Assembly (NCBI GenBank): GCA_016946835.1
Contig: JACVTC010000388.1
Coordinates: 1-33,364 of the forward strand
Length of the DNA stretch: 33,364 nt
Source: Neocallimastix lanati (nom. inval.)
Lineage: Eukaryota > Neocallimastigomycota > Neocallimastigomycetes > Neocallimastigales > Neocallimastigaceae
Reading direction: 5' to 3'
In this document: positions 22,001 through 31,687 of the stretch, one piece after another
How the letters are laid out: each line of letters opens with the position of its first letter
Position numbering within the stretch: the stretch's first letter is position 1
Position numbers and translations under genes: made by a program
The notes under the pieces: model-generated
What the model was told of the DNA's origin: nothing
Database searches by the model: none
Seen by the model: only the letters and a program-made list of their open reading frames with translations

Positions 22001-22401
22001 ATTGTGAATTTAAATTGAAATTCAATTTCAACAATGTTGACAAAAATAATTCTGAAAATAATTATTTGAATGAGATAAATAGAAATTTAGAAATAATAAA
22101 TAAAAATTATAATAAAAAGTTTAGAAATAATACTAAGAATACCAATTTTAATCCTAACATTATTGAAAAATATAAACCAGAAGATCCTGCTTACGCCGCC
22201 TCAACTTCCAGCAGGAACAAAGGAAAAGAAAAAATAACCGAATTTGAAAATTTTGATAAAAATAAAATATTTTTAAATAATGAAAAATCAAGCCAAAATT
22301 TACAGAATTTTACAATAAATAATAATAATATGAAAAAAAATTTTAATAATAAAAATTTTTCAAAAAATGATGAAAAAAATTCAAGAAAATCTATTGGCTA
22401 A
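19096..22401 (+). CDS. copia Gag-protease-integrase polyprotein
   Basis: 1101 codons from the first in-frame Met; the frame is open from 19009, and the real start is probably 18986 behind a frameshift. Domains: helical Gag (1-230), Asn/Lys-rich linker, CCHC zinc knuckle CHICEVKGHSTRNC (285-298) for RNA binding, aspartic protease YDTGAGEHITND (D418) that cleaves the polyprotein, gag-pre-integrase HHCC finger (H561, H566, C586, C589), and integrase core with D616, D679 and E715. The last two are 35 residues apart, the standard D,D35E spacing. The C-terminal third (about 860-1101) is Asn/Lys/Glu-rich linker. The stop at 22401 falls in this linker; reverse transcriptase continues in the +1 frame, so the two ORFs are one broken polyprotein. 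The 5' part is less A/T-rich than flanking DNA. Confidence 0.93.
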   Translation: MEVDVVGKLNDVGFDYNPNVNDVINKVITKLITEMLPQAPAAPIRNNNAEVNRNNVDINTQLTNFFGNPLNHIRLVEEAERIDADMILMISKNVDDSVLREISRLNNGFRIMERLKSKYGNSNADMEYWLKRLRSIKARDRNQIIEKLELMKETFDDMEEQHVEITDKEKLKYLYNVLPDDYKNIIQINLNSDPNVYINNLKSFIYAKSYLENWEDNKTIEKDDPMDLDFISRGRRTSNSSKKNEHNNHNNKSSNSKKRGKQNGNQYNNNNKDNSNKDNNNKSYCHICEVKGHSTRNCIYNMKTKSNHNKGRQEKLQVKTTLNDHPKKSLHLISKISDPDSASSYDDNFDFEDARALIEKQEEINIDNKVKFSGLIEYVNDSFIIPKEITIPNKKEELYVNNINYYEENDKTSEWLYDTGAGEHITNDFNLLNNFIHCKIKLRCANGTMCSFEGYGTYECYINGIYVRLDKVLYSKSATKNLISGIELAKIGYRVIIDTDDYTRGRFNLWGPNNVYIGTYYSTNDNQFLVNTYKINKNFEEKDKNIMALNEVDEKSLEIWHRRLGHYYLENINKYLSLHQIKTSKCIECKVAKMSRKSHGGKTPKATKILEIIHSDISGSYNSSINNKKYFITFMDEFSRKVWIYTLKSKAEAPELIVEFFKYLNNQFEEYNIKIFKSDGGKEFKNKTVNKYCKENGIEKTYSPPGCPEVNGKAERINRTLRNSAKTLLYWAELSENFWNFAIKQACYIYNLIPHSGNKFLIPNEVFYNKKVELKHLKTFGCVCYYRDDTQHKSKFLPNAKKGVFLGFDDKKYSYIIMDIENNKIHYTNDVEFVEEEPSKHKYETSNYKDSYFSFMKDNNRKDMNPEDNIINEDNNINEDNNMNNENNFNGRNILNEENSLNENINNERTTNTEHKSNYIKNKHVNNISLNEENQEFDNKDINQKNNHNLNKDVEINSKINPEIKNKNNCEFKLKFNFNNVDKNNSENNYLNEINRNLEIINKNYNKKFRNNTKNTNFNPNIIEKYKPEDPAYAASTSSRNKGKEKITEFENFDKNKIFLNNEKSSQNLQNFTINNNNMKKNFNNKNFSKNDEKNSRKSIG

Positions 22402-24607
22402 AGCAAAATCACATTCATATCATATCAAAAAATTTTCAAATAATTCAATAATTTCAAATAACACTAATGAATCACATATTACATATGACAACAATAATGA
22501 TTCACATAAATCTATTAATAATTCAAATAAATCAATGAATATCAAAAATTTTCCAAAAAATGATCAAAATTTTATTAATAAAAATTTTTTATCGAAAAAT
22601 AATAAATTAATTCAACAAAATTCAAAATCCAGCGACTCTATGAAGAAAAACTATAATTTCTCCACTCCTACAATAGATATCAATAATATTCCTTCAGATA
22701 ATAAAAATACGGTAATGGAAAATCTTAAAAATATAACTCTTCCATATAATATTAATCAGAATTTACCTTTAATAACCGATTCTTCAACCAACCAAATTTC
22801 TCAAAAATCAGACGAAATTTCACTTACTAATAATAACGAAATAAATAATAAATTTAACAACAATAATATAGTAAATAAAGAAAATTATGCCCACAAATCT
22901 CTTATAGATGCATCAAGTGTTATTGATTTTAATAAAGATGAAATTATGGATGACATTGTAGCCAATACAGAATATGGCAATATCCATAAAAGACCACTTA
23001 GTCCAAAATATAAAGAGACTGCACCTACTAATATTAGTTCTCGTAGAAAACTAGACCAAATCAACGACATTATTATTGCTTCTATATTTTGTCACATTCC
23101 TAATACGTATGAAGAAGCAATAAACAGTGAAGACAAAAATAACTGGATTGAGGCTATTAATGATGAACTTAATAACCTTTATTCTAATAATATTATGACT
23201 TTTGTTAAAAATGTACCTAAAAACAAGAACATCATTACCACAAAATGGGTTTTCAACACTAAACGTGATTCAAATAATAATATTTATAAATATAAAGCTC
23301 GTTTAGTTGCTCGTGGATTTAAACAAAAATGGGGAATCGATTATGAATTAACTTATTCTCCTACTCTAAACATTGATGGTCTTAAATTAATATTCGCTAT
23401 TTCTGCTGCTCTTAAGTGGAATATTTTCCAGCTAGATATAAAGGCCGCTTACCTTAATGCTCCGCTTGATAAAGATATTTATACTACTATTCCTAAAGGC
23501 GATACGCGCTTTGGGCGGGGATATTGGAAGCTCAACAAAGCTTTGTATGGCCTTAAGCAATCTGGTAGACAATGGTATAATACCATTAGAAAATTTCTAA
23601 TAAAAAATAAGTTCATTCAAATTAAATCCGAACAATGTATTTTCAAATTTACAAAAAATAATATAACAAAATGCATTATCGGCTTATACGTGGACGACAT
23701 GGTCATCGCTGGAGAAAACGAATACATTAAACAAATAATAAATAAAATAAAATCAAAATTTAAAATATCTAAATGTGATCCAATTGAATACATATTAGGA
23801 ATTGAAGTAAAGAAAGAAAATAATTCATATATTATTTCACAGAAAAATTTTATAAATAATATGTTATATAAATTTAATATTGATAATACAAAGAAAAGAA
23901 AAACACCATGTACTGGTGATAATAAAATATCAGAAAACAATAAACCTTTCGATAAAACAATCTACAAAAGCGCAATAGGTTCCTTAATATACCTTTCGAA
24001 ATGTACTAGACCTGACATAGCTTTCGCTGTAAATAAAGCTTCAAGAAAATGTGAAAATCCAACTATATCGGATTGGAACAAAATAATAAATATTCTAAAA
24101 TATATTAATAGTACCAAAGAATTTAAGATAGAATATAATGGAAAGGGGGAGCTTGTTGCATATACCGACTCTGACTTTGCCGGCTGTTTGGAAGATAGAA
24201 AATCTACCTCAGGAGGAATAATACTTATGGGAACAAGTCCGATATGCTGGTTGTCCAAGAAACAAACAAGTGTTGCTACGTCTACTGCTGAAGCAGAGTA
24301 CATAAGCACTTCCGAAAATATAAAGAAAATATTATGGATTAGAAATATAATAAAAGAAATTTTAAACAAATGGATAACTGTTAAAATCTATACAGATAAT
24401 CAAGCAAGTAAGAAAATAATGGAGAACGGAGAAATAAATACAAAATTAAAGCATATAAGTGTAAGATATCATTTCAACAGGGACAATATTGCAAAGAAGA
24501 AAGTAAAATTAGAATATATTGATACTGAAAACATGCTAGCGGACATATTAACCAAGGACTCAAATGGACCAAAGATACAAAAATTTACAAACAACATTTT
24601 TATCTAA
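22367..24607 (+). CDS. copia reverse transcriptase-RNase H
   Basis: 746 codons overlapping the previous ORF by 35 nt in the +1 frame. Residues 1-230 are Asn/Ser-rich linker, and the first Met is arbitrary. The RVT_2 domain starts at NWIEAINDEL (259) and shows TKWVFNTKRD, KARLVARGFKQ, QLDIKAAYLNAPL (first catalytic Asp, D357), LYGLKQSGRQWY and YVDD (441-444, catalytic pair). RNase H follows with YTDSDFAGC (D601), STSGG, STAEAEYI (E642/E644) and IYTDNQASKK (D677), ending ADILTK. All catalytic residues are present. The frame break with the upstream ORF lies at the seven-A run 22373-22379; one fewer A would connect the frames. A programmed +1 shift is possible but no known signal was recognised. 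Confidence 0.93.
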   Translation: MMKKIQENLLAKAKSHSYHIKKFSNNSIISNNTNESHITYDNNNDSHKSINNSNKSMNIKNFPKNDQNFINKNFLSKNNKLIQQNSKSSDSMKKNYNFSTPTIDINNIPSDNKNTVMENLKNITLPYNINQNLPLITDSSTNQISQKSDEISLTNNNEINNKFNNNNIVNKENYAHKSLIDASSVIDFNKDEIMDDIVANTEYGNIHKRPLSPKYKETAPTNISSRRKLDQINDIIIASIFCHIPNTYEEAINSEDKNNWIEAINDELNNLYSNNIMTFVKNVPKNKNIITTKWVFNTKRDSNNNIYKYKARLVARGFKQKWGIDYELTYSPTLNIDGLKLIFAISAALKWNIFQLDIKAAYLNAPLDKDIYTTIPKGDTRFGRGYWKLNKALYGLKQSGRQWYNTIRKFLIKNKFIQIKSEQCIFKFTKNNITKCIIGLYVDDMVIAGENEYIKQIINKIKSKFKISKCDPIEYILGIEVKKENNSYIISQKNFINNMLYKFNIDNTKKRKTPCTGDNKISENNKPFDKTIYKSAIGSLIYLSKCTRPDIAFAVNKASRKCENPTISDWNKIINILKYINSTKEFKIEYNGKGELVAYTDSDFAGCLEDRKSTSGGIILMGTSPICWLSKKQTSVATSTAEAEYISTSENIKKILWIRNIIKEILNKWITVKIYTDNQASKKIMENGEINTKLKHISVRYHFNRDNIAKKKVKLEYIDTENMLADILTKDSNGPKIQKFTNNIFI

Positions 24608-24618
24608 AAATATTATTT

Positions 24619-24627
24619 GAGGGGGAG
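24619..24627 (+). promoter_or_regulatory. polypurine tract
   Basis: GAGGGGGAG directly abuts the 3' LTR (24628). In LTR elements this RNA resists RNase H and primes plus-strand DNA. Confidence 0.93.
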
Positions 24628-24947
24628 TGTTGACTGCACTCATAATTTAACTATATATTTAATTTATTTATTTATAGTATTTATTTATATTTATGTGTAT
24701 TTATTTATTTATATTTAATGATTACTTAAATGTATTATGATCTATCGTCTTGTATAAATCTATGTTAATTATCTTTTAATATTTATTTAATTAATTTTTA
24801 ATTTATTTTATGTTATGGAAAACGCATGTTGTAACATGTGACTTTATTACTTATTTAAAGCCGAAAGATAGATCATACACTTATTTCCCTTGTATACCAT
24901 ATTCCATAAGGAATATTATTATAGATCTAAATTTAATAAAGCTAACA
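24628..24947 (+). repeat. 3' LTR of the copia element
   Basis: 320 bp, identical to the 5' LTR except for A at 24687. Its promoter and poly(A) signals face the gene starting at 25227. Confidence 0.97.
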
Positions 24948-24952
24948 AATGT
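24948..24952. repeat. target-site duplication (right), AATGT
   Basis: Matches 18586-18590. Confidence 0.95.
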
Positions 24953-25160
24953 CAAAAAAATATTATTATTAATTATTTATTATATTATTGTAATTTTTTA
25001 GTTTTAAATTCTTAAAAAAAAAAAAATAAATTTAATTATTTATTTTTATTTACGTTTTGATTAATTGTAAATGAGAAATAATTAATTTTTTATTTTTTTT
25101 TCGTTTTAATTAATTAATTTTAAAAATAATAACAATAATAATAGATGACTGAATTGTTTT

Positions 25161-25170
25161 TATATAAATA
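25161..25170 (+). promoter_or_regulatory. TATA-box candidate for the AAA/PD-(D/E)XK gene
   Basis: TATATAAATA about 57-66 bp upstream of the ATG. An A run of about 22 (25205-25226) lies immediately before the ATG, as in the Rpn-like gene. The rest of 24953-25226 is A/T-rich spacer. Confidence 0.35.
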
Positions 25171-25226
25171 CTAGATAATAATAATAATAAAATATTGAGT
25201 GACAAAAAAAAAAAAAAAAAAAAAAA

Positions 25227-26198
25227 ATGAAACGATCAAATGAAAATGAAAATGATTTTAGATCAAAAAATAATAAAAAAAAGAGAAAGATAATTGATAA
25301 AGAAGAGTTAATAGAAAAATTTTTATGTTCTAATTTTTATATTGATAAAACATTGCTAATTAAGGATTTTATAGAGGAAAAATCTTCAATAATACGTGTT
25401 ATCGCACCCTCTGGATATGGAAAGACTGTTAATCTAAATATGTTGCGTTATTTTTTTGAAATGAATTACAAAGACGAAAATAACAATGAAAACAAAAAAT
25501 TTTTTGAAAAATTAAACATAGCTAAAGAAACTAAAGATGGTGAAAGTTATATTGATCTTTATCAAGGAAAATTTCCAGTAGTTTATATTAATTTTGATGT
25601 TATTTTATTAGAAGAAAGTTTTGATGAAACAATTGAAAACTTTAAATCATTTATTCAATCCTTGTATAACAAATATAATATTATTATAGATAATAATATT
25701 AAAATTTATGAAAAAGAAATGATAAAAAAAATTTTAGATTTAAATGTAAATATTAATAATTTAGTGGTTTCAATTAGTATTTTATGTAAATATTTGTATA
25801 ATACATTCAAAAAGAAAATTATATTATTAATAGACAATTATGATTCACTAATTCTTAATTCATTAAATACTACTTATTTTGATAAATTATATTCTTTTCA
25901 TCAGAAATTATTAACAAATATATTTGAAAATGATAGTTATATATTTAAATCATTCATTACTGGTAAAATTGATGTTCAATTTTTTACAATTAATTACTCT
26001 GTAGCTAGCTATAAATTTAATAAATATTTTAGTGTAACAAATTTAGAATTGCAAAAACTTTTATTTGAATTCAAACTTGAAAATAAAAGTGAAATATATG
26101 AGCAATATAAAATTAATTCAAGTAATTTTTCATCTATAAATCCAACAAATAACAATCATGCAAATAAAGTAAATATTATTATTTCAACATCTTTGACT

Positions 26199-26236
<38 letters not shown>

Positions 26237-26255
26237 TGATGATGATGATAATAAC

Positions 26256-26287
<32 letters not shown>

Positions 26288-26292
26288 TAACA

Positions 26293-26343
<51 letters not shown>

Positions 26344-28574
26344 TAGTTAAATATTATGATTTATTTTGTATAATAAATTCTATTAAAAAATTTCTTTCTT
26401 CACAAAAATTGATAGAATCAAAAAATAATGATAATTTTTTTTTATCACAAAAAAATGAATTTATTGAAATAATATTTAACAATGATTTTGATTATATTAT
26501 GATTAAAGATATGGATTATCTTTTACAAAATGGGTTTATTGAAAAGTCAATTCCAAAATTATCATATTTTAAAATGTTAAAAAAAGAATATATAAATAAC
26601 CGAGATATTATTTGGACTTTGTTTATTAAATGCGGTTATCTAATTATTGCAGATAATGATAATATTATTTCTAATAATAAAAAATTAAAAATAAGAAATA
26701 AAGAAATTAAAGAATTTATTAAAATAAAATTTTCTAATTGGAAAAATAAATTTTATAAATATTTTAAATATAGTGAAATTATTGATTTGTTTATAAAAAA
26801 TTATGATGAAGAAAAAATCCAAGAATTCCTTGAAAATTCAATAAACAAAGAAAATTATTCCCCAAATGAAGACTTAAACAACTGGTACGCTCTAATTTAC
26901 TCACTTTTAAGTTTGAATAATGAATATGTAATTGTTACTAAAAATAAATATGATGAAAAAAATAATATTCGTGAATTATTATATGTCCATAAAGATTATT
27001 TAGATAGGTTAAATAATAATTGTGACAATAATAATAATTCAAATTCAAATAATTCTAATGAAAGTAATAAAAAAAATGATCAATTTAATCCATATTTATC
27101 TGAAATATTTTACATTACTATAAACGTTGTGCCTGAAGAAAATAGAATAAAAGAAGGCTGTATTCAAGCATTGGATGACAATGAGAAATTTCTATTTAAT
27201 GGCCTTGAATTAAAAAATATATACAATAAGATCATCAAATTTGGGATATCTGTTTATGGAAATAAATGTGGAGTGATTTACGAAATAAATTATGGAAATA
27301 AATTCAAAAGAAAAGAAATGGCAACTAAAGTATATTGTGGTGAAAATTATGATGACTTGTATGAAAAAGGATATTATTTTATTGATAAAACTAGAATGAT
27401 AAATAAATTAATTGAAAAAGGAAATGCTGTATATTTAATAACACGGCCAAGAAGATTTGGAAAAAGTTTAAATTTAAAAATGATTCAAAATTTCTTTGAA
27501 AAACATACTAAAGGAGATAGTAAAGGAAATGATGTATTTGATGGATTAGAAGTTTCAAAAGATAGAAAAAATATGAGAGAATGTCACAAATATCCCGTAA
27601 TATATTTAAATTTTAAAGATAACGAATCAAAAACTTATGAATCAGCTATCATGTATCTTAAATCTAAAATATCTTCTCAATTTAAATATCAACGAGAAAA
27701 GATTGATTTTAAAAAATTAGATACGTCAGACCAAAAATTATGGAATAAAATAGAAAATGAAGAAGAAGATATGAATAAATTAAACGAATCTATTCATTTT
27801 TTATGTCAATGTTTAATCGAAAAAAAATTTTACAAAAGAAAATGTATTGTTTTAATTGATGAATATGATAAAATTCTTATTAATTCTTTTGAAAATGGAT
27901 ATTATGAAATGTTTATTGGTATTGTTAGATCTTTTTTTTCAAATATTTTTAAAGGAAATGAATATTTATATTTCGGAATAATTACAGGATGCTTAGGTTT
28001 AGAATTAAAAACCTTTTATTCAGGACTTAATAATATCCATGAACATACCCTTCTTTCTGATCATTTATTTTATGATTGTTATGGATTTACAGAAAGCGAG
28101 TTAAAAAAATTTTTATCCCATTTTGAAATTCCTTTAGAAGAAGAAGATAAAATTCAAAAAGAATATAATGGCTATTCTTGTGGTTATGGTAATCGTATTA
28201 TTAAGAATTTGTATAATCCATATTCAATAATGAAATTTATTAGTAATAATAAAAATAAGAAAGATGATCATTTATTTAAAAATTATTGGTTTAGTTCTTG
28301 GAGTGATAACATTTTAAATAAAATTATTAAAGAAAATGAATTTTCCTTTAAAAAAGATTTCCTAAGTCTGTTGTATGGGAATGTAATTATTGTAGAAATT
28401 AAAGAAATATTAACGTTAAAAAAAAATTATTTAAAAGATGAAGTATGGACGGTTTTATTACATTCTGGATATATCACTCTATCCGATAAAGAGGGATATA
28501 AACAAAATATAAAAGAAATGGATGATCAAATAGTTAAATTATTACAAAGTGAATCCAAATTAAATGAAAAATGA
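25227..28574 (+). CDS. duplicated AAA-ATPase-like/PD-(D/E)XK protein, main part
   Basis: 1115 codons holding one complete module and the ATPase of a second. Module 1 (about 23-697): a basic KNNKKKRK stretch (about 14-21, possible nuclear signal), FYIDKT, Walker A APSGYGKT (60-67), Walker B position IDNYD (202-206, with Asn for the usual Glu), then a poly-Asn/Asp insert (about 326-371) where the second copy has NGYSCGYGN. A nuclease-like region (about 550-690) follows; it has ITIN (630-633) where an ExK would be, and KIIKFGISVYGNKCG near its end. Module 2 (from about 697): YYFIDKT, Walker A RPRRFGKS (740-747), IDEYD (877-881), the SGLNNIHEHTLLSDHLF and YGFTESELKKFL segments, NPYSIMKFI and YWFSSWSDN, all typical of the AAA-ATPase-like family. 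Its nuclease is in the next ORF. ATP binding and DNA cleavage are family expectations; the cellular role is unknown. Confidence 0.88.
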
Positions 28575-29232
28575 TGTAAATGAAGATTTAATTAAAAAAT
28601 ATAAAAATAATCAATTGAATAAGCACCTCGAAAATAATATGTATTATATTAAAATTCCTAATAATGAAATTTTTAATTGTTTTATAGCAAAATTGAAAGA
28701 GAGTTTAAAAAATGAAATAAAGGATGATAACTATATAAATAATTTTATTAATGGCCTTTTCAACAAAGACATAGATACAATAAATTCAAATTTAAATGAT
28801 TATTTAACATGTTTAAGTCAATATCATCTGTTTGCCAATGAAAAAGATTATGAAAATGTTTATCAAGTATTGTTAATGCAAATATTTATATTTTGTAAAA
28901 TTTACGGTCTAAATGCAGAAAAGAACAATGGATCAGGTAGATATGACTTTGGTTTTCCTAATAGAAATAAAAAAAAAGAATACATTTTAATTGAGGTTAA
29001 AACATGTAAATCAGAAAATTGTGATGACAATTTACTTCATAAAGAATGTGAAAATGCTATAAATCAAATTATAGAAAAAAAATATAAAATGAAACATGAA
29101 AAGAATGGTTATTCAAGTTTTATAATTTATGGTATTACCTTTTGGAAAAAAACTTGTAGAATTGAAATGAAAATAAATAATAATGATATAAAAGGTCCAT
29201 CAGAATCATTAAAGAGTAATAATAATAATTAA
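28564..29232 (+). CDS. PD-(D/E)XK nuclease domain of the same gene, out of frame
   Basis: 222 codons overlapping the previous ORF by 11 nt. It carries the nuclease domain (DUF1703/PD-(D/E)XK type) that normally follows the AAA-ATPase-like domain in one chain. Catalytic residues look complete: GRYDFG (D128) and YILIEVKTC (E144-V-K146), spaced as in this fold, then a helix with ENAINQIIEKKY and a strand with FIIYGITFWKK. The start ATG is arbitrary: the two frames meet in the five-A run 28567-28571, and one more A would connect them. So this is the C-terminus of the 25227 gene, separated by a one-base deletion or an assembly error, not an independent gene. It ends in an Asn run. Confidence 0.85.
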   Translation: MKNDVNEDLIKKYKNNQLNKHLENNMYYIKIPNNEIFNCFIAKLKESLKNEIKDDNYINNFINGLFNKDIDTINSNLNDYLTCLSQYHLFANEKDYENVYQVLLMQIFIFCKIYGLNAEKNNGSGRYDFGFPNRNKKKEYILIEVKTCKSENCDDNLLHKECENAINQIIEKKYKMKHEKNGYSSFIIYGITFWKKTCRIEMKINNNDIKGPSESLKSNNNN

Positions 29233-29811
29233 TAATATTTTATTATTTTAACATTCAAAATTTAAATATTTTAATATATTACAAAAAAAAATTGAACATA
29301 GTAAATATAAATTTTTATTTTTATGTTTATGATAAAGAATAAAAAGATTTATATATATATATATATATATATTTTTATAATGTGATCATTTAAATATATA
29401 AAATCTATTAACTTTTGCAGCTAAATGTATTTACACGAATAAATTTTTTATGATATAATAACCTTCAAAAACTAAAATTTTTGGAGTATGGTTATTAAAT
29501 TTAAAATATGTTTACATATATCTCATAATATAATACTATATAGAATAATTTAACGTATAATAATAATAGTAATAACATCTAAATTTCCTTCATATTAATG
29601 AATATACAATAAAATTGAATAACATTTAAATAACATCAAAATATTAATAGTTGTAAAATGATTTTAATACTTGAAAGTTTATACTTATAAATTAACAAAA
29701 AATAAGTAAGTTCATTTAAATATTAGAAATTTCAATCTTATATTGGTTAAAATTGGAATATTTATTTGTAATTTGATATAAATTATTTAATGATAACATT
29801 AACTATCTAAA
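29233..29811. other. intergenic, A/T-rich
   Basis: 3' flank of the AAA/nuclease gene. It holds an (AT)n tract at about 29351-29371 and no coding signal. Confidence 0.7.
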
Positions 29812-30598
29812 ATGAATCATGAGGAACAAACCTTTATTTATGCATATAATATTACCAATTATAATGGTGAAAATTATTTTATACATTAACTACACTAACC
29901 AAACAAAATCCATAGAAGAGGTGCTTAAATTAAAAAAAAAAATAAATAATATTTAACATACTATTGCAAAAATAATAATAGTTTAGAAAAAATAGTTAAA
30001 ATTCCTAAAGAAAATGGTTTACGGAATTAATTATTACTTACCATTATAGTCAAAATTCAATAGATAAACTTAAAAAAACGTATGATTGCTATAAGGATAT
30101 ATGTTTATGTTTATATCTAGGGTGCACTCATGCTTCTCAATGTCTTTTTGGTAGTTGTACCTTTATAGATGAAGCTACAAATATAACGCCTGATATTCCT
30201 TTTGACAACCATCCAATTGGTCTTTGTAGATACAATGCCAAAGCTAATTTAACGGAATGTGATGCAGTCTATGTAAAGCCGACAATGTTCTGGAAGGGCT
30301 AGTCTTATATGCATTGTGGTAAATTAGAAGGGGCATCATGTGTAACTTGATGATGAATGTACATATAACTTATACATTGATGGAGAGTGTTGTAAAGTAT
30401 TCAGATGGTCCATCTGATAGTGATAATTTAATTATTATTGTGTATATCTATCTAGGTATAACAGTATTGGCTCTTGTGATTCTATGTCTGTCTTACCGCT
30501 ACTGTTATATCCATCAACCTAAGAACCGTAAAAAGATTGTATTCTTCGCAGTAGTGATGACTTTTATTATATTATCGATTTGGTTACATAAATATTAA
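29812..30598 (+). pseudogene. Cys-rich membrane protein, decayed
   Basis: Begins MNHEEQTFIYAYNITNYNGE, then broken frames with TKSIEEVLKLKK and a longer open part (about 30005-30302). This reads KTYDCYKDICLC, GCTHASQCLFGSCTF, GLCRYNAKANLTEC and ends FWKG before a TAG. It resumes SYMHCGKLEGASC, then, after a frame change, DDECTYNLYIDGECC. The last frame (30338-30598) gives YSDGPSDSD, a hydrophobic span (about residues 32-52), a basic YCYIHQPKNRKK and a second hydrophobic stretch. Regularly spaced Cys pairs ahead of a membrane anchor suggest a surface or secreted-type ectodomain of the kind abundant in anaerobic gut fungi; the exact family is not certain. At least three breaks make it non-functional. 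Confidence 0.6.
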
Positions 30599-31209
30599 GA
30601 CTGAAATATTAATAATATTCATATGTGTAACATTTTTAAGACTGTATAGTATTGTACCATATACCAATTACTAAAGCTATATTAGACATTCGTAATATGT
30701 AGTTGAAGATTTACTTAATCTAAATATACTTTTATAGCCGCAATTAATTCAAAGTTTCGTTTTATTATTTAATAAATAAATGTATATGTTTTCACTAATA
30801 TCAATAATAATATAACATATTCATAATGTTCGGGTATATGGAGTAGTTAAATCAATATATTACTATCCACGACTAATCAATAAACTTTCAATAAATAATT
30901 TTTAAAGATTAAATTTTATAGACTGATGTTTAGATCATCAAAGCTAAATTATTAATGATAAAATCATTGGAAATCACATATATTTGTTTTTGTATAATTA
31001 TGAGAGAAAATATATATTTATTTCAATTCTCATTAAGACTTATAACCGATATTTTTAATTTGAATTAATGTAATTTTTAGTAAATTATTTAAGAATTAAA
31101 TATTTAGTAATTACAATTAATTCCTATACATATTAAACTATTAAATAATGAATTATGTATTTATGCTAAAGATTAATAAGTTGAGTTACTATCTAATTAC
31201 ATTATAAAT
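30599..31209. other. intergenic, A/T-rich
   Basis: No gene or repeat was recognised. Confidence 0.65.
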
Positions 31210-31410
31210 TTAAGTAAAACAAAAATAATTAAATAATAGCATTAAATTAGGTACTGTATGAGCAATTAGGCTTTTGTAATCTTGAAATATATAATACTCT
31301 TTTAATTTTCTATGTCTTAAGTCCAACGTGTTAAGGCCCGAAAATTCAAGCTTATGCTGAGGGTCATATCCATTTATTGATTCTAAATTATCTGGAAGAT
31401 TTATACTGCC
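31210..31410 (-). other. coding-like relic, 66 codons
   Basis: An open minus-strand frame without a start Met near its 5' end: INLPDNLESINGYDPQ, EFSGLNTLDLRHRKLKEYY, FQDYKSLIAHTVPNL, then TAA. Mixed residues and G/C use above the background argue for a former coding exon. No family was recognised. Other minus-strand relics lie upstream at 32014-32136 and 32527-32613 and could belong to the same decayed gene. Confidence 0.35.
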
Positions 31411-31687
31411 TCAGAAATTATTTCAATTGACGTTTGAAGCTACCAAGGAATTTATTTTATTCTATTCAATTTCTTTTTATTCTCAATTCCATTTTTTATT
31501 AAATGAACAAAAAGTAATATTATTAGAAATTCGAAAAATTATGTAATTTAAATTACCACTTTACAGTATTTTTATATTTTAATTATAATATTAGTATTAG
31601 TTTATCATAAAATAACCATTAAAAATAATACTATTATATATTATTATTAATAAATTAAAGCTATTTAAATTATTTTTTTATAATAAA

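Larger units (their letters stand above)
18591..24947 (+). mobile_element. full-length Ty1/copia LTR retrotransposon
   Basis: 6357 bp with LTRs of 320 bp (18591-18910 and 24628-24947), ends TGTTGAC...CTAACA, flanked by AATGT duplications. Order: LTR, primer-binding site, gag, protease, integrase, reverse transcriptase, RNase H, polypurine tract, LTR. Integrase before reverse transcriptase defines the copia (Pseudoviridae-like) arrangement. The LTRs differ only at 18650 (T) versus 24687 (A), so insertion is recent. Despite this, the coding frame is broken near the gag start and in the integrase-RT linker. It inserted 275 bp upstream of the AAA/PD-(D/E)XK gene in the same orientation. Confidence 0.97.

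Noticed and set aside
19722-24369. Several minus-strand ORFs of 60-135 codons across the copia element
   Set aside because: Shadows of the plus-strand Gag-Pol coding sequence; their composition follows the antisense of Asn/Lys codons.
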